Positions 15,498-23,710 of a stretch of 34,652 nucleotides of DNA are shown here, piece after piece (positions within the stretch are counted from its first letter, which is position 1; each line of letters begins with the position of its first letter). The translations under genes were made by a program, and so were the position numbers. Source of the stretch: an uncultured Mycoplasmatota bacterium (GTDB taxonomy: Bacteria > Bacillota_I > Bacilli_A > RF39 > UBA660); NCBI GenBank assembly GCA_900556025.1, contig USNG01000016.1, positions 1-34,652 of the forward strand, in the 5' to 3' direction. Under the pieces are notes generated by a model. The model saw only the letters and a program-made list of their open reading frames with translations, ran no database searches and was not told the origin of the DNA.

Positions 15498-16877
15498 ATG
15501 GATAAAAGCACATTATTTCAAATAAAAACATCTGTTTATGATTATCTTATGTCATTTAGAAACGATTATCTAAGAACATCTAGTAGTCGTTCTAAAGATG
15601 CATATAATCTATTAGCAGTGGAATATAATACACTAAACTCTATAAATTCAGTTAGTGATTTAAATTCATATGCTAAAAAAGTAGAGTCAATGATATCTAA
15701 TATCAATGACAAAATTAATAGATTAAGAAGTAGTTATACAACTATTAGTGCTACTAATCCATCAGACTTTAATTTAAAAAGAATAAATAATGAAATAAGA
15801 AGTTTACGTACACAACTAGAACTATATCAAACACTATTTAATAAAATAAAACCAAAAGAACAAACTAAAAAAACTGATTTTCCACCTCTAGATCAAAAAG
15901 AAAAACCAGTTCAAACTAAAAGCTCTAAATTCACAGAAACAAGACCAAAAGAAGAAACACCAAAACAAACTAAACCTGAAGTAAAAGCAAATACACCAAA
16001 TGTCGTAATAAATCAAAATGGTCAAAGAATGGTAAAAACTGCTACTGGAAAATATATTAGAGAAGATATAAAACAAGCATTTGACTCATCACTAGAAATC
16101 ATTTCTAAATATAAACAACTTTATTCAAATACATTATCTAGTGAAGAAAAGAAAAGATTAAGAATAGAAATATATAATTTAACTGAAGCAAGAAGACAAA
16201 ACTTATCAAGTTTACTTCCAGATGAAGAAGCTTCAAGAATAGAAATGCTAGAAAGTTATGAAAAACAATTTGCTTCAGAATCAGTCTTAACTAGCAAAGA
16301 AACTGTTTCTTTAGATAAATCAAGCTTTATTTCAAGAATTAAAGGCTACCTTAGTGACTTAGGAGACTTAAAAATTAAAGGCACACATTCAAGTAAATAT
16401 AAAGGTGATAAATCTAAAACTGAAAGAGAAAATCAAACTGAAGTTGATAAACAAGTTAAAAGAAATATGTATGATTTCAATAATATGATTAGTAGTTTAT
16501 TTGGACAAGGCGAAGTAACAATATTAGAAGAAAGTAATAATGTAAAATATACTACTAAAGATTTGTTATCATATATAAGTACTTATGGATATGAAAGAGA
16601 TTTTCAAGAATATAGTAGAAATAACTCTGGTTTGAAAGTAGGAAACAGTGAGTTAAATAGAGAAAGATACAATCAAAATATGAATTTAATTGATGAAATG
16701 GTAGATAAATTAAGTTATATGTCATCTTCAAGAATAGATAAAATGGGTGGAAAAGTAACAATAAAACCATCTAATGAAAAATTACTTGCAACAAGAAATA
16801 ACATAGCGGCAACTATATCCGAAATATATAAACAAATAGATCTTAAAAAGGCACAAAATGAACAAATTTCTAGATAA
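15498..16877 (+). CDS. Hypothetical coiled-coil cytoplasmic protein
   Basis: 459 residues, hydrophilic, without signal peptide or membrane segment. The N-terminal ~115 residues are predicted helical and coiled-coil (long stretches such as NSYAKKVESMISNINDKINR). A Pro/Lys/Thr/Glu-rich linker follows (about 118-170), then a second helical region (about 180-265), a Lys/Ser-rich stretch, and a C-terminal helical segment. GAGGTG precedes the ATG. The 3' end overlaps the next gene, which encodes an exported protein, by 20 bases, so they are likely cotranscribed. I do not recognise the family. Confidence 0.7.
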   Translation: MDKSTLFQIKTSVYDYLMSFRNDYLRTSSSRSKDAYNLLAVEYNTLNSINSVSDLNSYAKKVESMISNINDKINRLRSSYTTISATNPSDFNLKRINNEIRSLRTQLELYQTLFNKIKPKEQTKKTDFPPLDQKEKPVQTKSSKFTETRPKEETPKQTKPEVKANTPNVVINQNGQRMVKTATGKYIREDIKQAFDSSLEIISKYKQLYSNTLSSEEKKRLRIEIYNLTEARRQNLSSLLPDEEASRIEMLESYEKQFASESVLTSKETVSLDKSSFISRIKGYLSDLGDLKIKGTHSSKYKGDKSKTERENQTEVDKQVKRNMYDFNNMISSLFGQGEVTILEESNNVKYTTKDLLSYISTYGYERDFQEYSRNNSGLKVGNSELNRERYNQNMNLIDEMVDKLSYMSSSRIDKMGGKVTIKPSNEKLLATRNNIAATISEIYKQIDLKKAQNEQISR

Positions 16878-17499
16878 AATTCAAAATCAAATATTATTAT
16901 TAGTTGTATGTTTATTATTAGTTATATCTACCATAACTGGTATAACATATAGTTCATTTCTAACAACAGATGAAGGTTCTAATAATACAATAAAAACAAG
17001 TGACTTTAAATTAGAATATTGTGATAATTTAGAATGTTCAAATATAAATAAAAGTATTATTGGTTTAGATAAAAATGGTAATCATACCGAAATTTATCCA
17101 TATGAAACGACAAGCGAAGCATTATCATCAAAACCATATATATTTAATATAAAAAACAATAGTAATTTTAATTCAAACTTAAATATTAAACTTGTAGAAA
17201 ATAAAGATTATAAATTAGATGAGAAATATAAAAATTACACAAAATTAACTGATAAATATAGTAGTTATTTAATGGTAGCTATCAATGAATGCAATGATAA
17301 TACAGATGATACATTAATTTATAAATATATTGATTTAAAAGATAATATTATTATAAGAGATTTACAAATTAATTCTAAAGAAAGTATTACTTATTGTTTA
17401 TGGATTTATTTAGATTCTAAAACTCCAAATGATGTTCAATCAACATATTTTATCGCAGATATTAATTTTGAAGGAGAATATACACCAAATAACAATTAA
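16858..17499 (+). CDS. Exported protein with SipW/TasA-type signal peptide
   Basis: 213 residues. The N-terminus has a basic start, a hydrophobic core at about 12-28 and then TGITYSSFLTTDEGSNN. This matches the layout of SipW-dependent leaders (hydrophobic helix, a T-G/A-Y-F-type junction, an acidic start of the mature protein), as in TasA and camelysin-like proteins. The mature part is rich in Asn, Asp, Lys and Tyr, looks beta-rich, and holds four Cys (EYCDN, LECSN, NECND, TYCLW). It begins inside the end of the coiled-coil gene and is followed by a terminator. No active signal peptidase of the SipW type is in the window; the catalytically dead relative at 6896-7378 is 9.5 kb away. A link between them is speculation. 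Confidence 0.6.
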   Translation: MNKFLDKIQNQILLLVVCLLLVISTITGITYSSFLTTDEGSNNTIKTSDFKLEYCDNLECSNINKSIIGLDKNGNHTEIYPYETTSEALSSKPYIFNIKNNSNFNSNLNIKLVENKDYKLDEKYKNYTKLTDKYSSYLMVAINECNDNTDDTLIYKYIDLKDNIIIRDLQINSKESITYCLWIYLDSKTPNDVQSTYFIADINFEGEYTPNNN

Positions 17500-17521
17500 G
17501 AGTTTCAAAAACTCTTTTTTT
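17499..17521 (+). terminator. Terminator before lepA
   Basis: Stem AGAGTTT / AAACTCT with loop CAA and a run of seven T. Confidence 0.85.
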
Positions 17522-17525
17522 GTGT

Positions 17526-17531
17526 TAAAAT
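17526..17531 (+). promoter_or_regulatory. -10 element of lepA, immediately before the start codon
   Basis: TAAAAT ends 7 bases before the ATG, with a weak TTTCAA at -35 distance (17503). Transcription would begin at or next to the start codon, and no Shine-Dalgarno sequence exists. Confidence 0.45.
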
Positions 17532-17538
17532 CTTATTT

Positions 17539-19326
17539 ATGGAAAGAGATAAAATAAGAAATTTTTGTATAATAGCACATATAGATCATGGGAAAAGTAC
17601 TCTAGCTGATAGAATACTTGATGTTTGTCATGCAGTAACGGAAAGAGAAAAGAAAGATCAAATACTTGATTCTATGGATCTAGAACGTGAAAGAGGTATA
17701 ACTATTAAATTAAATGCAGTAGAGTTAAAATACAAAGGATACTTATTACATTTAATAGATACCCCAGGCCATGTAGATTTTAGTTATGAAGTATCAAGAA
17801 GTTTAGCTGCATGTGAAGGAACAATCTTAGTAGTAGATGCTACTCAAGGAATAGAAGCTCAAACACTAGCTAATCTTTATCTTGCACTAGATGCTAACTT
17901 AAAAATAATACCTGTAATTAATAAGATAGATTTACCTAATGCAGACCCTGAAAAAGTAGCAAATGAGTTAGTTAATACAATAGGTTTTGAAAGAGACGAA
18001 ATAATTTTTTGTTCAGGCAAAACAGGAGAAGGAGTAGAAACACTATTAGATGCAGTAATAGAAAAAATACCTGCTCCAACAAGTGATTCAAATAAATTAA
18101 GAGCATTAATATTTGATAGTTACTTTGATCCATATAAAGGTGTAGTTGTATTAATTAGAGTAGTTGATGGTTGCGTAAAAATAGGAGACAAAGTTAGATT
18201 TATTAATAGTAACGTAGTGTATGAAGTACTAGAACTTGGAAAACACACTCCTCATGAAGTTAAAAAAGAAAAACTTGAAAGTGGAGAAGTAGGATTCTTA
18301 AGCGCTTCAATTAAAAGTATTACTGAAGTTGAAGTTGGAGACACAATTTGTATTGATGGAGAAACAGTAGAAGCACTACCAGGATATAAACCAATGAAAC
18401 CAATGGTATTTAGTGGTCTTTATCCAATAGATAGTTCTAAATATAATCAATTAAAAGAAGCTTTATTAAAATTAAAATTAAGTGATGCTTCACTAGTATT
18501 TGAACCAGAAACTTCAGTAGCACTAGGTTTTGGCTTTAGATGTGGTTTTCTAGGACTTCTTCATATGGAAATAATTGAAGAAAGAATAGAAAGAGAATTT
18601 GGAATAGATATTATCGCAACATCGCCATCAGTTATTTATGAAGTGATTATGACAGATGGAACTAAAGTAGAAATAGATTCACCATCAAAAATGCCAGATC
18701 CAGCAAAAGTATCAAAAATACTAGAACCATATGTTAAAACAAATATATATGTGCCAAGTGAATATGTAGGTCCAATAATGCAATTATGTCAAGATAAAAG
18801 AGGTACATATCAAGGTATGAATTATATGGATGAAACAAGAGTAAACATAGTATATGATTTACCATTATCAGAAATAGTATATGATTTCTTTGATAAATTA
18901 AAGAGTTATACAAAAGGTTATGCATCATTTGATTATGATTTTATTGGTAATAAAGAAAGTAAACTAGTAAAAATGGATATTTTATTAAATGGTGAAATAG
19001 TTGATGCTTTAAGTGTAATAGTTCATAAAGACTTTGCATATAAAAGAGGAAGTGTGATTTGTAAAAACTTAAAGAAAATCATACCAAGACAAATGTTTCA
19101 AGTTCCAATACAAGCTTGTATTGGTTCTAAAGTAATAGCTAGAGAAGATATTTCAGCTATGAAGAAAAACGTTTTAGCTAAATGTTATGGTGGAGATGTC
19201 TCACGTAAAAGAAAACTTTTAGAAAAACAAAAAGAAGGTAAAAAAAGAATGAAACAAGTAGGTAGTGTATCAATACCTCAAGAAGCATTCTTAACTATAT
19301 TAAGTACAGATCAAATGGAAGATTAA
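17539..19326 (+). CDS. lepA: Elongation factor 4 (LepA), ribosomal back-translocase GTPase
   Basis: A translational GTPase that acts on ribosomes, affecting back-translocation, initiation and ribosome assembly. The 595 residues match the family (about 600). G1 motif AHIDHGKST (13-21), the switch region [10 protein letters not shown]3 DTPGHVDF and G4 NKIDLP are all present. The LepA-specific C-terminal domain ends in the conserved [20 protein letters not shown] and [16 protein letters not shown]. The start is fixed by the [10 protein letters not shown]-terminus, which aligns with E. coli and Bacillus LepA; no in-frame upstream alternative is seen. There is no ribosome binding site. The TAA stop overlaps the stop of the convergent yqfQ-like gene. 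Confidence 0.97.
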   Translation: MERDKIRNFCIIAHIDHGKSTLADRILDVCHAVTEREKKDQILDSMDLERERGITIKLNAVELKYKGYLLHLIDTPGHVDFSYEVSRSLAACEGTILVVDATQGIEAQTLANLYLALDANLKIIPVINKIDLPNADPEKVANELVNTIGFERDEIIFCSGKTGEGVETLLDAVIEKIPAPTSDSNKLRALIFDSYFDPYKGVVVLIRVVDGCVKIGDKVRFINSNVVYEVLELGKHTPHEVKKEKLESGEVGFLSASIKSITEVEVGDTICIDGETVEALPGYKPMKPMVFSGLYPIDSSKYNQLKEALLKLKLSDASLVFEPETSVALGFGFRCGFLGLLHMEIIEERIEREFGIDIIATSPSVIYEVIMTDGTKVEIDSPSKMPDPAKVSKILEPYVKTNIYVPSEYVGPIMQLCQDKRGTYQGMNYMDETRVNIVYDLPLSEIVYDFFDKLKSYTKGYASFDYDFIGNKESKLVKMDILLNGEIVDALSVIVHKDFAYKRGSVICKNLKKIIPRQMFQVPIQACIGSKVIAREDISAMKKNVLAKCYGGDVSRKRKLLEKQKEGKKRMKQVGSVSIPQEAFLTILSTDQMED

Positions 19327-19529
19327 TGAAAGAAAGTAATGTTATTATCGTATTTAGGTTCACGAGTTTCATTACTTTCTTTTATTTCTGGGATTAATTT
19401 CTTTTCTTTACTAATAAATGGTCTAATTTCTTTATATACTGGTATAGATTTTTTTACTACATTTAATGTTTTATTAGTCGTAGATACAATCTTAGAAAGA
19501 TTAATAGCTTTTAAAAAATTTAAATTCAT
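19323..19529 (-). CDS. YqfQ/VrrA-like small protein
   Basis: 68 residues from the ATG complementary to 19527-19529, preceded on its strand by AGAGAGTGA. The sequence [20 protein letters not shown] followed by [10 protein letters not shown] resembles the core of B. subtilis YqfQ (a QK-V-ST-QK-L-A/V helix then a conserved P-x-x-x-Y-x-P-L/I segment), a small protein family of Bacilli linked with spores. Resemblance is by eye and covers about 35 residues. A longer open frame extends upstream to 19595, but the internal ATG has the ribosome binding site and begins the similarity. It is convergent with lepA, sharing TTAA as overlapping stop codons. Confidence 0.5.
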   Translation of the reverse strand: MNLNFLKAINLSKIVSTTNKTLNVVKKSIPVYKEIRPFISKEKKLIPEIKESNETREPKYDNNITFFH

Positions 19530-19583
19530 AAAATCACTCTCTAATATATAATATAGATATTCTTGAAAAAAATGATAAAAAGC

Positions 19584-19612
19584 TTGAAATAACATTTAGC
19601 GTTTATTATAAT
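19584..19612 (+). promoter_or_regulatory. Sigma-A promoter of the 19641 gene
   Basis: TTGAAA, 17 bases, TATAAT, with an AAGGAGG site downstream at 19627-19633. Confidence 0.75.
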
Positions 19613-19640
19613 AAAGTTTATTCAAAAGGAGGATTTAATT

Positions 19641-20051
19641 ATGGAAGAAATAATACCAAATGGTACAGAAGTAATCGTTTTCTTTTATCCATCTAATGAT
19701 TCAACATCAACTAGATTAGAAAGCCCTAGAACATTTAAAGGAAGAATAATTAGTAGTAGGGAGTCAGAAGATTTATCATATCATGGAAGTGCTTGGTATG
19801 AACAAATATATACAATTGAAGATGAAAATGGTAAAAGATATGAAGCAACATATGGAAGTGCTTATGTAAGTAATTTCTTTATTAGAACCATTGAACATTA
19901 TAAAAAAATTATAGAATTAACAATTCAAAGTTATGATGAAAAAATAGCTGGAATGAATAAAAGAAAAGAAAGTTTAACAGCTTTATTAGAAGAATTATCT
20001 AATAGTGATGAAAAGTCAAAAAATCCAGTTATGGAGCTAAAAAACAAGTAA
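19641..20051 (+). CDS. Hypothetical protein, beta domain plus C-terminal coiled coil
   Basis: 136 residues with a strong AAGGAGG ribosome binding site and its own promoter and terminator. The first ~85 residues look like a small beta barrel (GTEVIVFFYP, FKGRIISSRE, EQIYTIEDENGKRYEATYG); the latter pattern, a strand pair around ENGKRYEA, is common in SH3-like folds. Residues about 88-125 form an amphipathic helix likely to be a coiled coil. No membrane segment. I do not recognise the family. Confidence 0.7.
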   Translation: MEEIIPNGTEVIVFFYPSNDSTSTRLESPRTFKGRIISSRESEDLSYHGSAWYEQIYTIEDENGKRYEATYGSAYVSNFFIRTIEHYKKIIELTIQSYDEKIAGMNKRKESLTALLEELSNSDEKSKNPVMELKNK

Positions 20052-20080
20052 ACAAATAAATAGTCAAGTAATAAGAATAA

Positions 20081-20104
20081 AGAAGAAAATTTTTTCTTCT
20101 TTTA
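20081..20104 (+). terminator. Terminator before pilC
   Basis: Stem AGAAGAAAA / TTTTCTTCT centred near 20090, followed by TT-rich sequence. Confidence 0.65.
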
Positions 20105-20154
20105 AATTTTACAAAAAAACACTAAAAAAGATTTTTATTTTCAAAAATGTATGT

Positions 20155-20160
20155 TATAAT
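20155..20160 (+). promoter_or_regulatory. -10 box of the pilC-pilD operon
   Basis: TATAAT located 31 bases before the ATG. The -35 region is all T/A and cannot be fixed with confidence. Confidence 0.5.
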
Positions 20161-20191
20161 CTTAAGTGTAGAATAAGAAGGAAAGATAAAT

Positions 20192-21778
20192 ATGGTTGAA
20201 AGCAATGTAAAAACAGGTAACATATTTGTATTTATTTGGAATAAAGTATTTAAAGGTATTTTTAACGAATGGACTGCATTAATAAGCGCAGTCATAGAGG
20301 GGTTTAAGTTTGTCTTTATAACAGGAATTCCAGTATTTATCAAAGATTTATTTTTAGAATGGTTTAAAGACAGTAAAGAAATGTCTAAACTAAAGAAAGA
20401 AAATGGAGATACTTTTGATAAAAGAGTAAAAGAATGGCTTGAAAAGAAATATAATAATTTATCCTTTGTAAAAGAAGCAAAACGTAAAAAAGAAGCAAAT
20501 CTTATTCCTATAGTAGTTGATGCAGATGAAGAAGATGCAACAGCTAAATTCAAACAAAAACAAAACTTTAGATACATGGCTAAAAATAAAGAAGGTAAGA
20601 TAGTCAAAGATTACTTTAGCGCATATTCTAAAATGGATGTTTATTCATACTTAATGGATGAAGGAATGACTGTTTATTCAATCGAAGTCACAAAATCATC
20701 TAGTTTCTTACATTCAGATTTAGGTGCAGGTAAGAGAAGAATGTCTAATAAAGACTTAACTTTCTGGCTTACACAATTATCTACTTATGTAAAAGCAGGT
20801 ATTCCATTAACAGAAGCAGTTAAAGTTTTAGCCCAACAAGATAATAGAAGTAAATATAAAACATTATATGAATCAATTATATTTGAGTTAACAACAGGTA
20901 ACACATTCTCAGAAGCATTAAGAAAGCAAGGAAATTCATTCCCACCATTATTAGTAAATATGGTTAAATCTTCTGAAATGGTTGGTAACATTGAAGACAC
21001 TCTAGATGAAATGAGTGCTTACTATCAAGAAATAGAAGAAACTAAAAGAGCAATCATATCAGCTCTTGCTTATCCAATGATAGTTCTTGTATTTGCTATC
21101 GGAATTGTTACATTTATGCTTGTATATATAGTTCCTCAATTCAAGAGTGTTTATGAATCAATGGGAGCAGAAATAAATCCAATAACTCAAGCATGTTTAG
21201 ATATATCAGAATTCTTAAAAACAAAATGGATGTACATTATTTTAATAGTTGTATCAGTTATTGCAGCTTATACATATTCATATAAGAAAATTAAATCATT
21301 TAGATATGCAATGCAAAGTTTCTTTATGAAATTGCCAGTTGTTGGAAAATTAATGATAGCAAAAGAAATGGCTCTTTTCTCAAGAACATTTGCTACATTA
21401 CAAAAAAATAATGTATTATTAACAGATAGTATTGATATCTTAGCAAAAATAACATCAAACGAAATATATAAAGAAATAATGATGCATACAATAGAACACT
21501 TACTTGTAGGTGATAAGATGAGCGAATCATTTAAAGATCACTGGGCAATTCCAGATGTAGCTTACTTCATGATAGTTACTGGAGAATCTACTGGTGAGTT
21601 AGCAGAAATGCTAGATAGAGTAGCTGACTTCTATCAAAAACAAGAAAGACAATCAGTTGCATCAATTAAAACATTCATAGAACCAATCATGATCTTATTC
21701 TTAGCAATAATGGTTGGATTCATTTTAGTAGCAATATTAGTTCCAATGTTTGGAATTTATCAAACAGTTGCGACTTAA
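20192..21778 (+). CDS. pilC: Type IV pilus/type II secretion inner-membrane platform protein (PilC/GspF family)
   Basis: PilC/GspF is the membrane platform that couples the assembly ATPase to pilin polymerisation. Of 528 residues, about 185-528 hold two GspF domains. The first has LTFWLTQLSTYVKAGIPLTEAV and KSSEMVGNIEDTLDEMSAYY. The second has MALFSRTFATLQKNNVLLTDSI and VTGESTGELAEMLDRVADFY. Membrane helices fall near 290-312, 345-363 and 497-520. A domain similar to the GspF N-terminus (YMAKNKEGKIVKDYFSA, then MDEGMTVYSIEV) precedes them. Unusually, about 125 extra residues sit in front, including a hydrophobic/amphipathic stretch at about 29-55 and a charged coil. Normal homologues are about 320-410 residues. 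It is followed 11 bases later by the prepilin peptidase gene. Confidence 0.92.
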   Translation: MVESNVKTGNIFVFIWNKVFKGIFNEWTALISAVIEGFKFVFITGIPVFIKDLFLEWFKDSKEMSKLKKENGDTFDKRVKEWLEKKYNNLSFVKEAKRKKEANLIPIVVDADEEDATAKFKQKQNFRYMAKNKEGKIVKDYFSAYSKMDVYSYLMDEGMTVYSIEVTKSSSFLHSDLGAGKRRMSNKDLTFWLTQLSTYVKAGIPLTEAVKVLAQQDNRSKYKTLYESIIFELTTGNTFSEALRKQGNSFPPLLVNMVKSSEMVGNIEDTLDEMSAYYQEIEETKRAIISALAYPMIVLVFAIGIVTFMLVYIVPQFKSVYESMGAEINPITQACLDISEFLKTKWMYIILIVVSVIAAYTYSYKKIKSFRYAMQSFFMKLPVVGKLMIAKEMALFSRTFATLQKNNVLLTDSIDILAKITSNEIYKEIMMHTIEHLLVGDKMSESFKDHWAIPDVAYFMIVTGESTGELAEMLDRVADFYQKQERQSVASIKTFIEPIMILFLAIMVGFILVAILVPMFGIYQTVAT

Positions 21779-21789
21779 TAGGGGGAAAC

Positions 21790-22557
21790 ATGAAAATATT
21801 TTATGCAATATGGGTAACTATTCTTGGCGCTATTCTAGGAAGCTTCCTAGGTTGCATGGGATATAGAATACCAAATAAAATAAAAACTACTTACCCAAGT
21901 AGTTTTTGCTCTAATTGTAAGAAACCACTTAAATGGTTTATGAATATTCCAATAATATCTTATATATTATTAAGAGGAAGATGTTATTATTGTAAAAAGA
22001 AATATGGATTTATATATTTCTTATGTGAAATTCTAGGAGCATTATTGTTCTTACTAAATTATTTATTATATGATTTCACATTAAATTTCTTTATTTCAAC
22101 AATATTAGTTTGTATGCTATTAGTTACAATAGTTAGTGATTTTCTATATTATTATATATCTGATAGAGTTCTAATCATTTCAGGATTTTTACTATTAATA
22201 GCCAAATACATATTTTTAGGACTAAATGATACATTAATGTATTTATTATCTGGAGTATGTATGTTTGCAATAATGTATGCTATTAAAATGTGTGGAAACA
22301 TTATATTTAGAAAAGAATCATTAGGTGATGGAGATATAAAATTAATGGGAGTACTTGGAATATCTATTGGATTATTTAATAGCTTTATAGCACTATTTTT
22401 AGCCTCTATAACAGCTTTAATTTATTCATTAATAACTATGAAGAGAAATAGAGAAAACTTAGTACCATATGGTCCATTTCTAATATTAGGAGCACTTCTA
22501 GTTGTTTATTTATCAAATACATTAGTTCCATATATAACAGAATTATTTACATTTTAA
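21790..22557 (+). CDS. pilD: Prepilin peptidase (A24 family)
   Basis: A membrane aspartyl protease that removes the leader of type IV prepilins at the Gly-Phe site and usually also N-methylates the new N-terminus. The 255 residues match PilD/ComC. Seen: GSFLGCMGYRIP near the N-terminus, a cytoplasmic loop with the CSNC...CYYC zinc-type Cys tetrad, and the two catalytic Asp motifs, VSDFLYYYISD and GDGDIKLM. Multiple hydrophobic helices follow. It sits behind pilC with a GGGGGAAAC ribosome binding site and ends at a bidirectional terminator. Likely substrate: the prepilin at 9265-9738. No PilB/PilT ATPase or PilM-Q genes are in the window. Confidence 0.93.
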   Translation: MKIFYAIWVTILGAILGSFLGCMGYRIPNKIKTTYPSSFCSNCKKPLKWFMNIPIISYILLRGRCYYCKKKYGFIYFLCEILGALLFLLNYLLYDFTLNFFISTILVCMLLVTIVSDFLYYYISDRVLIISGFLLLIAKYIFLGLNDTLMYLLSGVCMFAIMYAIKMCGNIIFRKESLGDGDIKLMGVLGISIGLFNSFIALFLASITALIYSLITMKRNRENLVPYGPFLILGALLVVYLSNTLVPYITELFTF

Positions 22558-22585
22558 AAGAAAACTAAAAAGTTTTCTTTTTTAT
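22557..22585. terminator. Bidirectional terminator between pilD and the L,D-transpeptidase gene
   Basis: Stem AAAGAAAACT / AGTTTTCTTT with loop AAAA. T runs follow on both strands, serving the two convergent genes. Confidence 0.8.
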
Positions 22586-23601
22586 TTATGAACTAATACC
22601 ATAGTACCAACTTCAACATTATCATATATTTCACTAGTAATATAAGTAGGAATATTAACACATCCATGACTTCCACCCCATAAATAAGTAGTTGAGTCAT
22701 CAAATTCAGCTTGACTTCTCCAGTCAGCATCATGAAGTCCAATACCACCATAAAAAGGCATCCAATATTGAACATAAGACCAGTATGTTTCATCATCAGT
22801 TAATATTTCATCCATAGATTTACTATATATATTAAAACATCCTTCATAAGTAGGAGAAGATGGTTTACCAGTAACAACTTTAGTATTAACTATATTTTCA
22901 TTATTGATAAATAAATCTAGCATTTGATCACTTATATCTATTTCTACATAATTATTATCTAATTGACAAGTATTTCCAACTGGAATATATCCTTCATATC
23001 CTTCACGAGTAATAACATAGTCATATATACCATTAGTAGATAAACGATGTACTTTTTGATATTGTTCAATTTGACCAATTTCATTTCCATCAGTATCAAA
23101 AACACTAAGCATTTCACTAGTAACAAAGAAATAATCATCAGTTTCTTCATGATTATCAGAAATAATATTATTAATTATATGACCACTAATTTTATAACCA
23201 CTTGTACCATCTTCAAGAACAATATAGTCATAATTATAGTTAGTAGTGTATATATAAAATCTTTGATTTTTATTTAAAACAGCTATTTCATTTCCTTCAG
23301 AATCTAATATAGGCAATTCTTCACTAGAATATGCAAAAGTATCAACTATATATTGCGAAACTTTATAAGGATTAGCCGTTGGTCTTGGAGTAGGTTCGGG
23401 TGTCACTTCTATAGTAGGCATTGGAGTAGCCATAGCTCTATTAAAGTATTCGTCTTTATTTTGAATAATTTCTTCAATAGCATTTCTAATAGTTTTTAAA
23501 GTAACATTTTGATCTAATTTATCTCTAACTGAACAACCACTTGTTAATAATGTATATAAAGCAATAGATGCAGCTAAAGTTCTCCTTTTCTTACTATTCA
23601 T
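22582..23601 (-). CDS. L,D-transpeptidase (YkuD) lipoprotein with SH3-like domains
   Basis: Catalyses 3-3 cross-links in peptidoglycan, or attaches proteins to it, outside the membrane. 339 residues: a basic start, a hydrophobic helix and a lipobox LLTSGC with the lipidated Cys at 23; a Pro/Thr-rich spacer (about 58-78, TPEPTPRPT); two SH3-like segments (about 80-145 and 155-215, each with a DSEGNEI- or DTDGNEI-type turn and a YDYIVLEDGTSGY-like ending); then the YkuD domain (about 220-339) with IGLHDADW and the catalytic SHGCVNIP (Cys314). Such enzymes are found in vegetative walls and in spore cortex or coat. AGGGG precedes the ATG. It is monocistronic with its own sigma-A promoter. Confidence 0.93.
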   Translation of the reverse strand: MNSKKRRTLAASIALYTLLTSGCSVRDKLDQNVTLKTIRNAIEEIIQNKDEYFNRAMATPMPTIEVTPEPTPRPTANPYKVSQYIVDTFAYSSEELPILDSEGNEIAVLNKNQRFYIYTTNYNYDYIVLEDGTSGYKISGHIINNIISDNHEETDDYFFVTSEMLSVFDTDGNEIGQIEQYQKVHRLSTNGIYDYVITREGYEGYIPVGNTCQLDNNYVEIDISDQMLDLFINNENIVNTKVVTGKPSSPTYEGCFNIYSKSMDEILTDDETYWSYVQYWMPFYGGIGLHDADWRSQAEFDDSTTYLWGGSHGCVNIPTYITSEIYDNVEVGTMVLVHK

Positions 23602-23629
23602 ATTTTATCCCCTCTTTTAGTAGGCACAT

Positions 23630-23658
23630 ATTATATCATTTTTAATAAAAGTTGTCTA
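23630..23658 (-). promoter_or_regulatory. Sigma-A promoter of the L,D-transpeptidase gene
   Basis: On the minus strand: TAGACA, 17 bases, TATAAT. Divergent from the promoter of the transporter gene. Confidence 0.65.
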
Positions 23659-23676
23659 GTATTTAAGAGATAAACA

Positions 23677-23685
23677 TGGTATAAT
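23677..23685 (+). promoter_or_regulatory. Extended -10 promoter of the transporter gene
   Basis: TGgTATAAT, an extended -10 with a poor -35. The ribosome binding site TGGAGG follows at 23699. Confidence 0.55.
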
Positions 23686-23710
23686 TCATGATAGAAATTG
23701 GAGGACACAT

